Positions 1-8,861 are shown, counted from the first letter of the stretch. The stretch is 64,000 bases of DNA from Mycolicibacterium rhodesiae JS60 (GCA_000230935.2 AGIQ01000010.1:1-64000); one strand, 5' to 3'. Numbers and translations are program-made. Notes: generated by a model from the sequence alone, not told the origin.

Positions 1-612
1 GCCGGTTACGGTGACGTCGCGGGTCTGACCCGCACTGCGGGGATGGGCGCAAATCCGTTGGGCGCCATGCCGATGAGCGGCGGAATGCCGATGGGTGGCG
101 GTGGGATGCCCGGTTTCGGTGCACCGCTATCCGGGTTGAGCGGGCTGACCGCCCCCTTCACCCAAGCAGCCAAACTGACCGGCAGCAACGGCAGCCCCGC
201 CGCGAAGCTTGCTTCGGCGGCAATTCCTGGTCTGGACACCAGCGGGTCCGGGAAGGCCAGCGAGCGCGGTTTGCAGAAGTACACGAAGTTGATGAACCGG
301 GCGATCTCGAACGCGTTCCCGGAGATCGAGGAAATCGGCGGTTGGCGGCAAGACGCGCTGAAATGGCACCCCGACGGGCTGGCGTTGGATGTGATGATCC
401 CGAACTGGGACACCGCCGAGGGGCGTGCCTTGGGTGATCGGGTGGTCAACTTCTTGATCCGCAACCAAAAGCCGCTGGGCCTGGACCACATCATCTGGCG
501 GCAGCAGATGATCCAACCGGACGGTAGCTCCTCGAGGATGGAAGATCGGGGCAGCGCCACACAGAATCACTACGACCACGTTCATGTGGCGTCATTGGGC
601 GGGGGGTACTGA
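1..612 (+). CDS. M15-like cell-wall peptidase domain protein, 5' truncated
   Basis: The reading frame is open from base 1, so the N-terminus lies outside the window. The visible part begins with a Gly/Met/Pro-rich segment (residues about 20-55), of the kind that tethers mycobacterial secreted proteins, followed by a compact domain. That domain contains HPDGLALD, which fits the HxxGxAxD zinc-binding pattern of D-Ala-D-Ala carboxypeptidase-like (M15) folds, and a closing HYDHVHV with the HxH pair. The likely role is trimming peptidoglycan to let a secretion or mating channel through the wall; this is inferred from motif and position. It ends 3 bases before eccB and is probably in the same operon. 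Similar C-terminal domains occur in mycobacterial phage lysins and wall proteins. The fold assignment is fairly secure; the exact substrate is unknown. Confidence 0.6.
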   Translation, partial: AGYGDVAGLTRTAGMGANPLGAMPMSGGMPMGGGGMPGFGAPLSGLSGLTAPFTQAAKLTGSNGSPAAKLASAAIPGLDTSGSGKASERGLQKYTKLMNRAISNAFPEIEEIGGWRQDALKWHPDGLALDVMIPNWDTAEGRALGDRVVNFLIRNQKPLGLDHIIWRQQMIQPDGSSSRMEDRGSATQNHYDHVHVASLGGGY

Positions 613-615
613 AGT

Positions 616-2160
616 ATGCAGGAACCGAAGCGCACCCATCGGGCCGAGCGGCGCCGCGGCGGGACCGGATTGACCTACGCCTCTTTGGAACAGGTTGCGG
701 CGTGGCGGTTTCTGTGGCACCGCATGGCGGTGGCGGTCGCTCGCCATTCGGTGCGTCTGGTGCATGATCCGTCGAAGAATTACGGGGCGGCGGCCACAGT
801 CGGGGTGGTCATCGCGGCTCTGGCACTCGGGGTGTGCTTTGTGCTGTCGTGGCTGAAGCCGGTGGGGCAGATCGGTAATTCCAAGCTGGTGGCTGACCGC
901 GGCAGTGGGGCACTGTTCGTTGATGTCAACAGCACGATGCACCCGGTGTTGAATCTGGCGTCTGCCCGGCTGATCCTCGGCCAGGACGCTTCCCCGACGC
1001 TGGTGCCAATGGCGCAGATCGAGGAGCGGCCGATCGGTCCGACGGTCGGCATCGTCGGGGCTCCGAATGATTTGACTGCGCGTACTCCCGCCGACACCGG
1101 GTGGGGGTTGTGCGATAAGGCCGGCACTGCGGGCACTTTGGCGACTCCTCGGGTGACCGCGTTGACCGGACAGTCCGAGTTGGGGGATTGGGCGCACGAG
1201 ATGGCCTCTCCGGATGCGGTGTTGATGACCTATGGCGGTAGCGTCTTTTTGGTCACCGATGGGCACCGCTCGCAGCTCGATCTGGCCGACAAGCCGGTGA
1301 TGCTGGCGCTGGGGCTGCAGGCGGGCAATCTTCGGCCCACTCCGATGTCGCGGGCACTGTATGAGGCGTTGATTCCGACCGCACCGCTGCGGGTGCCCGA
1401 CGTGCCCTCCCCGGGAGGCCCGGTCGGGTATGCCGGGCCTGGGCTGGCGGTGGTGTCGGGGTCGGTGGTCAAGTCGCGCAGTGCTGCCGGCGACGACCAG
1501 TTCTTTGTGGCACTGCCGGCAGGGCTGCAGATGATTCCGGAGACGGTGGCGCTGATGCTGCACAACGCCAATGTGTCTCGGCAGGGTCGGGTGCTCGACG
1601 TGGAGGCTCCGATGGTTGCGGCCGCTCCGCAGGCCGTCGGTTTCGATGTGTCGGCCTATCCCAACGGGCCGGTGAAGCTGCTGGACAAGGCCGCCGAACC
1701 GGTCACCTGCGTGATGTGGCGCAAGGATTCGGGTGCACCGCAGGCGACCGTGACCACGGTGTCGGGGCGGCGGCTGCCGATCGCCCAAGGCGAGGAGTCG
1801 CGGGTCATCAGGATGGTGTCGGCGCAGGCGGGCCAGCAGTCAGCCGACGAGGTGTATCTAGGGCCGGGCAGCGCGAACTTTGTCCAGGTGACCGGTGTCG
1901 AACCTGATTCCGGGCGTAGCGAGTCGGTGTGGTGGATCGGCCACAGCGGTGTGCGCTTCGGCATCGAAACCTCTGACAGACAACATGATCCGCTGCGCGC
2001 ACTGGGATTGTCGGAGGTGACGCCGACCCCGGCGCCGTGGGCGGTGGTGCGTTGGCTTCCGGCCGGCCCGGCGTTGTCGCGGCAGTCGGCGATGGTCGAG
2101 CACGACACCTTGGGCGCCAACCCGGCGGCCGCGCCGATGAACGAGAAAGGCACACGATGA
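616..2160 (+). CDS. eccB: EccB, ESX core membrane ATPase/anchor component
   Basis: EccB is a membrane-complex subunit of type VII secretion, with a short cytosolic N-terminus, one transmembrane helix and a large periplasmic domain. This 514-residue protein has the family N-terminal signature (T-Y-A-S-x-x-Q-x-x-A-W-R-F-L) at about residues 19-32. A single hydrophobic helix follows at about 58-78, and the rest is extracytoplasmic. Length is close to the usual 480-520. It follows the peptidase gene by 3 bases and its stop overlaps the eccCa start as ATGA at 2157-2160, so the two are translationally coupled. It sits first in the canonical eccB-eccC-PE-PPE-esx-espG-eccD-mycP-eccE-eccA order. Confidence 0.93.
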   Translation: MQEPKRTHRAERRRGGTGLTYASLEQVAAWRFLWHRMAVAVARHSVRLVHDPSKNYGAAATVGVVIAALALGVCFVLSWLKPVGQIGNSKLVADRGSGALFVDVNSTMHPVLNLASARLILGQDASPTLVPMAQIEERPIGPTVGIVGAPNDLTARTPADTGWGLCDKAGTAGTLATPRVTALTGQSELGDWAHEMASPDAVLMTYGGSVFLVTDGHRSQLDLADKPVMLALGLQAGNLRPTPMSRALYEALIPTAPLRVPDVPSPGGPVGYAGPGLAVVSGSVVKSRSAAGDDQFFVALPAGLQMIPETVALMLHNANVSRQGRVLDVEAPMVAAAPQAVGFDVSAYPNGPVKLLDKAAEPVTCVMWRKDSGAPQATVTTVSGRRLPIAQGEESRVIRMVSAQAGQQSADEVYLGPGSANFVQVTGVEPDSGRSESVWWIGHSGVRFGIETSDRQHDPLRALGLSEVTPTPAPWAVVRWLPAGPALSRQSAMVEHDTLGANPAAAPMNEKGTR

Positions 2161-3308
2161 CGACGAAGAAGGGTTACGACAAGGAGAAGCCGGCGGCGCC
2201 GATCCTGCCGGAACGCACCGCCACGATGCCCGAGATCGGCGAGATCACGCGGCCGCCGCAGCAGCGGCCCCCCGTGTGGGTGTGGGTGCTGATCTTCGTG
2301 GTCGCGGTGATCGTGTTGCTGGTGATCATGATCCGAACCGGCGCCCGCTCGATCGGCCTGGGCGGCATGTTCATCATGCCGATCATGTTGGTGTCGATGT
2401 TGATGATGCTGCGCAACCGTGGCGGGGGCACCAACGAGAAAACCAAGCCTGCGGCGCTGGCCCAGACCAGGCTGGACTACATGCGCAGTCTGGATGAACT
2501 GCGCGAGGACGTGACCGTCGGCGCTCAGGAGCAGGCCGCCGAGATCGCCTATCACCATCCCAATCCCTGCAACGGTTCGCTGCTGACCATGGTCGGCACG
2601 GGCCGAATGTGGGAGCGGCGACCCACTGACCGCAATTTCGGGCATGTGCGGCTGGGGCTGGGGGTGACCCGGTTGCGCACGATCATCAACCCGCCGCAGA
2701 AGGTGCCGCCCCCGGAGTACCGGGAGACTTCGACGGCTATCGCGGCGCGCGATTTCCTGTTGGCGCAAAACGTGGTGCACGACGTGGCACGGCCACTGCA
2801 CCTGTTCGACCAGATGGGATGGGCGTTCTTCGCCGATGAGGCCCAGCGCGCGCTGCTGCAGGGGACATTGCGGGCGCTGGTGTGCCAGTTGTGTGTGTTC
2901 CATGGTCCCGACGTGGTGCGGCTGGCGATCATCAGCGACGACCCGCAGGCGTGGGAGTGGGCGAAGTGGTGGCCCCATGTCGCTGATCCTGAGCTGGTCG
3001 ACGCCTGTGGGCCGGTGCGGATGATCTACAACGATGTGGGGGAGTTCATGGAGCGCTTCGGGGACCAGTGGACAAGTCGGCCAGCGTGGTCACCACCGAT
3101 GGAGGGACAGCCCCGCGCGGAGGACCATTGGGTGATTGTGGTGGACATGCCCGGCGCGAACTGTTCACCGTTGTTGGGCACTACCGGCTACGCCGGCGTG
3201 GCGGTGGTGGAGGCCACCAACGACTACTTTTCGTCGCTGGCGACGTCGGCGACGGCGATGAAGTTCGATGCGGTGGGAAATCTGTTGCGGGCCAGGGAGG
3301 TTGTCTAG
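2157..3308 (+). CDS. eccCa: EccCa, membrane/stalk half of the split EccC
   Basis: EccC is the FtsK/SpoIIIE-type motor of ESX systems. This 383-residue gene carries only the N-terminal part: two transmembrane helices at about residues 40-85 and the stalk/DUF region. It ends before any Walker A motif. The start is the ATG at 2157, which overlaps the eccB stop; an open frame upstream lies inside eccB. The stop TAG abuts the ATG of eccCb directly. The split point is unlike ESX-1, where EccCa1 keeps the first ATPase domain. The two halves must assemble at the membrane to form the complete motor. The assignment is firm from membrane topology and position. Confidence 0.9.
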   Translation: MTTKKGYDKEKPAAPILPERTATMPEIGEITRPPQQRPPVWVWVLIFVVAVIVLLVIMIRTGARSIGLGGMFIMPIMLVSMLMMLRNRGGGTNEKTKPAALAQTRLDYMRSLDELREDVTVGAQEQAAEIAYHHPNPCNGSLLTMVGTGRMWERRPTDRNFGHVRLGLGVTRLRTIINPPQKVPPPEYRETSTAIAARDFLLAQNVVHDVARPLHLFDQMGWAFFADEAQRALLQGTLRALVCQLCVFHGPDVVRLAIISDDPQAWEWAKWWPHVADPELVDACGPVRMIYNDVGEFMERFGDQWTSRPAWSPPMEGQPRAEDHWVIVVDMPGANCSPLLGTTGYAGVAVVEATNDYFSSLATSATAMKFDAVGNLLRAREVV

Positions 3309-6305
3309 ATGGTGCGGGTTTCGCCTTTGGCGGAGGAGGGGCTTGCCTTCGCGGCCACGCCGGACGTGATGCCGCTGGTGGAAGCTGAGGTGTTGGCCCG
3401 CGCGGTGGCGGCGTGGGAGCCGCAGGATGCGGCGACCCGGTTTGTGGCCGAGCGGGCGGCCGACGCGCGGGCGGGCCAGGATTTCCTTGACCTGTTCCAG
3501 ATCGAGGATGCCCGGGTGTGGGATCCGAGCACGCTGTGGTCGCAACTGACCACCACTACGCGTCTGCGTGCCCCGGTGGGCAAGAATCCGGCCACCGGTA
3601 AGACGGTGTGGTTGGACCTCAAGGAGGGCGCCGAGGGCGGGATGGGTCCGCACGGCATGCTGACCGGTCAGATCGGTTCGGGTAAGTCCGAAACTCTGGT
3701 GTCGTTTTGTTTGGCGATGGCGATGCTGCACCCGCCGGAGGTGCTGCAGATGATTCTGGGCGATTTCAAGGGTGAGACGGCGATGATGAAGCTGGCCGAC
3801 ATTCCGCACTGTCAGGGTGTGGTGTCGAACCTGGCTGAGTCTGCGGCTCGGCTGGATCGTTTCGAGGACATGATCAACGGCGAGACCGGGCGGCGCGAGG
3901 CGATCCTGAAAGCCTCGGGGTACAAGGACGTCCGCGACTATGAGCGGGCGCGGGCCACGACCCGCCCGGATTTGGAGCCGTTGGGGACGTTGTTCATCGT
4001 GCTCGACGAGTTCAGCGAGCTGTTGCGGATTCGGCCTCGGCTGGCCGAGACCTTTGACGTGGTGGCTCGAAAGGGACGCGGCCTGTGGATGCACATCCTC
4101 AATGCCTCACAGCGCGTGGAGTCCGGTCGCATGGCCGGCATGATTGCCCAGCAGACGTACTCGATCGGGTTGAAGGTCAAGGATGCCAGCCAGTCGCGGC
4201 AGGCGATTGGCTCCACGCGAGCCTACGAGGACCTCAAGGGCGCCCCGCAGGGCACAGGGTTCCTGGTCTTCGACGACGAACACACCTTGTTTCGGTCCTA
4301 TTACGTCTCGGCGCCGTTCACCGCTCCTGTGGCGGGCCGCCAGCAGCGGCGCCGCCAGGAGGGCCAGTACATCGATCCGCGCCGTTTCGGTGCCGCGGTG
4401 GCGCCGCTGCCGTTGGACATCGAGGTCGGCCAGGAGGAGGACGACGACGATCTGGCCGATGAGATTTCGATCGAGCAGATGAGTGTGGACGCCGACACAG
4501 TGGTGTCGGTGTTGGTGCAGCGCCTGGCCGAGGCGGGCCGGACCTGCCGTGCTATGCACAAGCTGTACTTGCCGCCGCTGGATGAGACTCCGGTGGTGGC
4601 CGTCGATGAGGTGGCGCAGGAGTTCTGGGGGCGCGACTGGCTCGATGTCAGCACCGACTCGGGTCTGACGATTCCCTATGCCCGTGAAGATGACCCGTTC
4701 GACCACAGTCAGAAGCTGCTGAGCCTCGATCTGTCGGGAAGCATGGGCAATGCGGCCATCATCGGCGCCACGCAGAGCGGGAAATCTACTGCGCTGCAGT
4801 CGATCATGACAAATCTCGCGGTGTCACACAGCCCGCAGCGGGTGCAGTTCTACTGCATCGACCTCGGTGGCGGCAAGTTGCAGAACATGTCGGTTCTGCC
4901 CCATGTCAGCGGTGTCGCCGGGCAGGGCAACGAGGAGCGGCTCATCCGAATCCTCAGCGAGGTCGAGCGCCTGCTGGCCAGCCGGGTGCGCAACTGGGAG
5001 TTGGCCGGGATCGACCTGACGGAGTTCCGGGCCCGCAAGTTCGCCGGCAAGCCCGGTGAGGTGCCCGAGGACGGCTATGGCGATGTGTTCCTGTTCGTCG
5101 ACAACATGGCGGCGTTGAAGATCAGGGACCAGGAGCTCTACACCCGGATCACGGAACTGGGGTCCTCGTCGGCGCTGAATTACGGCATCCACCTCGTGGT
5201 CAGCAACGACCAGTGGGTCAGCCTGCCCTACAACCTCAACAGCAAGTTCGGTACCCGCATCGAGCTGCGGATGGCCGATTACCGCGAATCGGAGATGGGG
5301 GATCGGGAACGCGCCAAGACCGTCCCGGACCAGCCGGGCCGTGGGCTCAAGCGCGGCGGCATGCACTTCCTGATGGGCGCTCCGGTGGCCACTGCGACGG
5401 TGACGGGCGCCCACGGCGCGGTGACGTATGACCAGTCCTCGGTGGAGGCGACGTGTCAGCTGATCGCGCAGTCCTGGCAGCGGCGGGGAGTGGGCGCGGC
5501 GCCCCCGCTGCCTGAACTGCCCACCGAGCTGCACTGGGATGAGCTGGGGCCGGTTCCTGCGGGCACCCTCAAGCTGGGGGTGGGCGAGGTCGCCCTCGAC
5601 ACCGTGGGTGTGGATCTGACCGCGGCCACCAACTTCTACGTGGTGGGCAGCAGCGGGTCGGGCCGCACGACAGTGATACGCACGCTGGTCAGCGCCATTC
5701 AGAACACGTTCTCCCCGGCACAAGCCCAGATCGTGGCGTTCGACCCGGACCTGAAGCTGGCTGCCTACATCGAACCGGAGTATCTTGCGGTACACATCGA
5801 CAACCCGTCGGTGGACGTCAGCGCGATCGCGGCGCATCTAGCCAAGAGGTTCACCAGCGAACGTCGGCCACCGGAGAGCGCCACGGCCCATGAGCGTGCG
5901 CAGTGGCGGTTCAGCGGTCCGCGGTTCTTCATCGTGATCGATGATCTGCACCTGTTCAACGCACCGGGCTCGTCGATGTCATCGCGGTTGATGCCGGCTT
6001 TGGAGCCGGTGATCGAACGCGGCCGGCAAATGGGGGTGCATGTGCTGGCGAGCCTCAACGGCACCGGATGGCAGGCGACGAGCGCCCACAACAAGGTGGT
6101 GACCGCGTTGGATCGCGCCGGGGCGGGGGTGCTCATCCTCGACGGCACCCGCTCCGACGGCGTCATTGTGGACGGGGTACGTGCAGCTCCACGGGCACCA
6201 GGGCGAGGTGAACTGGTGTATCGCAAGCTGGGACGCCAGCTCATGCAGGTGGCGCTGCCGCCGGCCGGGAAATCTCCGCATGAGCAGTCGGCTGATTCGT
6301 GGTGA
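3309..6305 (+). CDS. eccCb: EccCb, three-ATPase motor half of EccC
   Basis: This 998-residue soluble protein carries all three FtsK-like ATPase domains of EccC. The Walker A motifs are GQIGSGKSE (about residue 120), GATQSGKST (about 486) and GSSGSGRTT (about 780). The first domain has a canonical Walker B, IVLDEFSELL (about 229). In the third domain the Walker A lysine is replaced by arginine, so ATP hydrolysis there is doubtful. In known EccC proteins the first domain drives secretion and the third docks the Esx signal sequence. The gene begins immediately after the eccCa stop with no intergenic base and no clear Shine-Dalgarno of its own, so translation is presumably coupled. A 155-base regulatory gap separates it from PE. 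Confidence 0.92.
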   Translation: MVRVSPLAEEGLAFAATPDVMPLVEAEVLARAVAAWEPQDAATRFVAERAADARAGQDFLDLFQIEDARVWDPSTLWSQLTTTTRLRAPVGKNPATGKTVWLDLKEGAEGGMGPHGMLTGQIGSGKSETLVSFCLAMAMLHPPEVLQMILGDFKGETAMMKLADIPHCQGVVSNLAESAARLDRFEDMINGETGRREAILKASGYKDVRDYERARATTRPDLEPLGTLFIVLDEFSELLRIRPRLAETFDVVARKGRGLWMHILNASQRVESGRMAGMIAQQTYSIGLKVKDASQSRQAIGSTRAYEDLKGAPQGTGFLVFDDEHTLFRSYYVSAPFTAPVAGRQQRRRQEGQYIDPRRFGAAVAPLPLDIEVGQEEDDDDLADEISIEQMSVDADTVVSVLVQRLAEAGRTCRAMHKLYLPPLDETPVVAVDEVAQEFWGRDWLDVSTDSGLTIPYAREDDPFDHSQKLLSLDLSGSMGNAAIIGATQSGKSTALQSIMTNLAVSHSPQRVQFYCIDLGGGKLQNMSVLPHVSGVAGQGNEERLIRILSEVERLLASRVRNWELAGIDLTEFRARKFAGKPGEVPEDGYGDVFLFVDNMAALKIRDQELYTRITELGSSSALNYGIHLVVSNDQWVSLPYNLNSKFGTRIELRMADYRESEMGDRERAKTVPDQPGRGLKRGGMHFLMGAPVATATVTGAHGAVTYDQSSVEATCQLIAQSWQRRGVGAAPPLPELPTELHWDELGPVPAGTLKLGVGEVALDTVGVDLTAATNFYVVGSSGSGRTTVIRTLVSAIQNTFSPAQAQIVAFDPDLKLAAYIEPEYLAVHIDNPSVDVSAIAAHLAKRFTSERRPPESATAHERAQWRFSGPRFFIVIDDLHLFNAPGSSMSSRLMPALEPVIERGRQMGVHVLASLNGTGWQATSAHNKVVTALDRAGAGVLILDGTRSDGVIVDGVRAAPRAPGRGELVYRKLGRQLMQVALPPAGKSPHEQSADSW

Positions 6306-6385
6306 ACTGTAGTGACAACGTCAGCACGTCGTGGTGGAGTAACGGAGCAAACACACGACAGTTGGTCCCGGAACAGGACCGGTAC

Positions 6386-6427
6386 GTGTGTATGAAGTGT
6401 GTACGAAGTGCCTAACAATGTGTTAGG
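6386..6427 (+). promoter_or_regulatory. Tandem 11-bp repeat plus palindrome upstream of PE
   Basis: Two tandem units, GTGTGTATGAA (6386-6396) and GTGTGTACGAA (6397-6407), sit exactly one helical turn apart. A perfect 7-bp-arm palindrome, CCTAACA-ATG-TGTTAGG (6411-6427), follows at once. The cluster lies 34 bases ahead of the PE start in the only sizeable gap inside the ESX operon. It looks like an operator for a dimeric regulator controlling the substrate genes. No regulator can be named. Confidence 0.55.
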
Positions 6428-6460
6428 TTGCATCTACGGGAAGCAGTAAGGAGCACATTC

Positions 6461-6772
6461 ATGTCGGCACTGTCAGTTTTCATGGAACCCGGCGGGGTCG
6501 CGGCGGCTGCGGCGGCGACCGCTGCGCTGTCGGCCGAGGCCGCTGGTCACACCGCTCAGGCCGCAGCCGCAGCCGCGGTTGTGCCGCCTGGGCTGGATGA
6601 GATCTCGGCGGCCAATGTCGCCAAGATCGGCGCTATCTCGGCTGATATCGCCGCAGTCCTGGCGGCGGCAGCGGGCCAGCAGTCGCTGTATGGCCTGGCT
6701 AACGGCGCTGCGAGCGTGGTCACCACCGTCGCTGACGAGGCGGCGGGTGCGGTGATCAACGCGGTGATCTAA
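6461..6772 (+). CDS. PE-family ESX substrate, atypical
   Basis: This 103-residue Ala-rich, two-helix protein has PE-family size and lies directly ahead of a PPE gene. PE and PPE proteins form heterodimers exported by ESX systems. The start chosen is the ATG at 6461, preceded by AAGGAG at 6447-6452; an upstream ATG at 6428 lacks a ribosome site. The usual N-terminal Pro-Glu appears here in reverse as Glu9-Pro10. The C-terminal YxxxD/E secretion signal is replaced by YGLAN (YxxxN). There is only one tyrosine in the protein, so no other copy exists. Family assignment rests on size, composition and PPE partnership. Confidence 0.8.
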   Translation: MSALSVFMEPGGVAAAAAATAALSAEAAGHTAQAAAAAAVVPPGLDEISAANVAKIGAISADIAAVLAAAAGQQSLYGLANGAASVVTTVADEAAGAVINAVI

Positions 6773-6787
6773 GGAGCTGCAGGAGTC

Positions 6788-8011
6788 ATGCCACCCGGGG
6801 CTTACCAGGCCGAACCGCCCGAGGCGACCTCGGCGCAGTTCTGGCTGGGCCCTGGGGCGGGGTCATTCTTCGCCTCGGCGGCCAACCTCAAGGCGTTGGC
6901 TGCGGCGATCATCGGCATGCTGGGCGGGCACGTCTCGACCGAGGCTGCGATGGCGGCCAGTTGGCCGTCGCTCAGTGGGGAGATCGCCCGCCTGGCGCAC
7001 ACCCCTCATCTAGGGTGGCTGGCCACAGCGGGCGCGATGGTCGCTGAGGCCGGGATGGCGATCGACGCCACTGCAGCGTCGTTTGAAACATCGAAGTTCG
7101 CCACTCCTCACCCCGGCGAGGTGGCGACGAATCAGTCCGAGCATGTGGCGTTGAACAACGCCAACGCCTTCGGGTTCCTGACACCGCTGATCATCGCCAA
7201 CCGCATCGACTACGGCCGCATGTGGATGCAGGGCGTGACCAACAAGTACGCCTATGAAACGGGGTCGGTGCCGCTGCACACGGTGCCCCCGGTGCCACCG
7301 CCACCGCCGTCGACCGCTGGCGCTTCCGGCTCGGGAGCACCGGGGCTGGATCAGGGCTCTGCTGAGGCCCCGATGGACAGCTTCTTCCAGCAGTTGACCG
7401 GCATGCTGCCCGCGATCGGGCAGATGCCGATGTCGTTGATGCAGTCGGTGGGAAGCGGTGGCCCGCTCAAGACCCTGACCGAAGTGCCACAGCAGTTCCT
7501 CGGTCAGATGGGATCGCTGGCCTCAGCGGCGAACCTGAGTCCGGAAGCGGCGCTCGATGGCGCCGCCACCTCGGACTGGGTGACGGCGACCCCCCTGGCC
7601 GGGGGCGCGGTCAACGCGTCGCTGGCCGGCGGCGGCGCGGGTGGTTTCGGCGGGGCGGGCACGGTCTCGGCGGCTTCGGCGCTGCGCAGTCCCGGCTCCT
7701 GGGCGTCGGCGGTCAGCGCGGCCCCAGCCACCGGCGAGACCACCTCACGGTTCAGCGAAATGCGGCCTCAAACCACCACGGTTCCGGCCTCAGCGGGGGG
7801 CGGCATGGGCGGGGCGATGGCGCCCTTGGCCCACGGTGCAGCGGCGGGGGCACAGAACAACACCGACGAAAAGAAGGAACAGACCGAACCAGGCCAGGTG
7901 CTGGTCTCGGCCGCCGATCTGTTCCGGTCATCTGAGGCCATGCCGGTGATCACCGGGGGAGGGGGCCTGACGCGGGCCAGTGAACCTGGAGGCAAGGAGG
8001 CGCCGGTCTGA
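6788..8011 (+). CDS. PPE-family ESX substrate
   Basis: This 407-residue protein has a PPE N-terminal domain beginning AYQAEPPE, with the Pro-Pro-Glu motif at residues 10-12 and the expected helical region to about residue 165. A polyproline linker (about 167-175) and a Gly/Ala/Ser-rich tail follow. The start ATG has AGGAG 4 bases upstream. It follows PE by 15 bases, the usual PE-PPE pairing, and its partner chaperone should be the espG downstream. PE-PPE pairs are secreted as heterodimers to the cell surface or outside. The tail is short compared with PPE-MPTR or PPE-SVP proteins, and no repeats are seen. Confidence 0.92.
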   Translation: MPPGAYQAEPPEATSAQFWLGPGAGSFFASAANLKALAAAIIGMLGGHVSTEAAMAASWPSLSGEIARLAHTPHLGWLATAGAMVAEAGMAIDATAASFETSKFATPHPGEVATNQSEHVALNNANAFGFLTPLIIANRIDYGRMWMQGVTNKYAYETGSVPLHTVPPVPPPPPSTAGASGSGAPGLDQGSAEAPMDSFFQQLTGMLPAIGQMPMSLMQSVGSGGPLKTLTEVPQQFLGQMGSLASAANLSPEAALDGAATSDWVTATPLAGGAVNASLAGGGAGGFGGAGTVSAASALRSPGSWASAVSAAPATGETTSRFSEMRPQTTTVPASAGGGMGGAMAPLAHGAAAGAQNNTDEKKEQTEPGQVLVSAADLFRSSEAMPVITGGGGLTRASEPGGKEAPV

Positions 8012-8101
8012 CAGGTGCGCGGGCAACCGCCAACGCGTAGGCAGTAATCCCACACCGGCGATCCGGCTGGGGGGCAAACAAATCCAGGGAAGGAATCACG
8101 A

Positions 8102-8407
8102 ATGGACATCTATGGCGACATCGAAGCCATGCATGGCGACTCTTCGGCGATGTCGGAGAAAGAGGACCGGCTGCAGTCGATGGTCCAGCAGCTCGGCTCA
8201 ATGCTGCAGCACGCGGCCACAGGCATGCAGGGCAAGGGACAGGTGGCGTTGCAGCGTGCCGGGGAGGACCTGCAGTCCTACGGCACCCAGCAGGCCACGA
8301 TGCAGGCCGACCACGCCGACAAGATGAACACCTCCGCGGCGCATCTGACCACCGGCGACGATGACGCGGCGACCTATCTCAGCGCCATCGACACCATGTC
8401 GGTGTGA
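8102..8407 (+). CDS. Esx (WXG100-like) secreted protein, first of pair
   Basis: This is a 101-residue helical protein, the first of two adjacent 95-101-residue genes in the esx position of the locus. Esx proteins form helical-hairpin heterodimers that are ESX substrates and are needed for secretion. The hairpin turn normally bearing WxG reads G-M-Q-G-K-G here, with methionine in place of tryptophan. Near the C-terminus YLSAID has the acidic residue one place later than in YxxxD/E. The start has AGGGAAGGA upstream at about 8084. Assignment rests on size, predicted helices and gene order; sequence motifs alone would not prove it. Confidence 0.75.
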   Translation: MDIYGDIEAMHGDSSAMSEKEDRLQSMVQQLGSMLQHAATGMQGKGQVALQRAGEDLQSYGTQQATMQADHADKMNTSAAHLTTGDDDAATYLSAIDTMSV

Positions 8408-8446
8408 TCACCGAGACCAACTGAGAACTGAGAAAGCGAGCAGAAG

Positions 8447-8734
8447 ATGACGATTCAGTACAACGTGCCGATCATCCAGGAATGCACGGAAATGATCGGT
8501 GCCTGCGAGGTTCTGACGGCCGAAGTGCACAGCGACGCCATGTCGATGAAGGTCCGCACCGAGACACACTTCAGAGGTGGCGGCGGTGAGGGATTCCAGG
8601 AGGACTACACCCGGGTGCTGACCTACGTTGAGGGGCTGCGCGAGAAGCTCAACTCGGCGAAGGCGGCGCTGGGGATGGGCCTGGACGGGGTGGTCCAGAA
8701 GGACGCGGCTATCAAGGCGCAGTACGGCGCTTAG
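8447..8734 (+). CDS. Esx (WXG100-like) secreted protein, second of pair
   Basis: This 95-residue protein follows the first Esx gene by 39 bases. The hairpin turn is HFRGGGGEGF, so the WxG tryptophan is replaced by phenylalanine (F-R-G), a conservative change found in divergent WXG100 proteins. No YxxxD/E is seen; the C-terminus ends KAQYGA. It is presumed to dimerise with its neighbour and to be exported by the ESX machine encoded around it. A strong hairpin lies 42 bases beyond the stop, suggesting that the abundant substrate mRNA ends or is stabilised there. Confidence 0.78.
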   Translation: MTIQYNVPIIQECTEMIGACEVLTAEVHSDAMSMKVRTETHFRGGGGEGFQEDYTRVLTYVEGLREKLNSAKAALGMGLDGVVQKDAAIKAQYGA

Positions 8735-8775
8735 GGCTCGCGTGGCGCGTGCGCCAGGAAAGCTCTGAGCATGAC

Positions 8776-8812
8776 ACGGCCCGGCCCTGCACCCAAGGCA
8801 GGCCGGGCCGTT
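8776..8812 (+). terminator. Strong hairpin after the Esx pair
   Basis: A GC-rich stem pairs 8776-8790 with 8799-8812 (ACGGCCCGGCC against GGCCGGGCCGT, plus TGC/GCA at the inner end with one bulged C) around a short loop. No long T-run follows, which is common for mycobacterial terminators. It could terminate or attenuate the PE-PPE-esx transcript ahead of espG, or protect its 3' end. Confidence 0.65.
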
Positions 8813-8861
8813 GTCGTGGGCGAACAGGTGGTGGCCAATTGAGCAACAAAGGAGTCCAACG

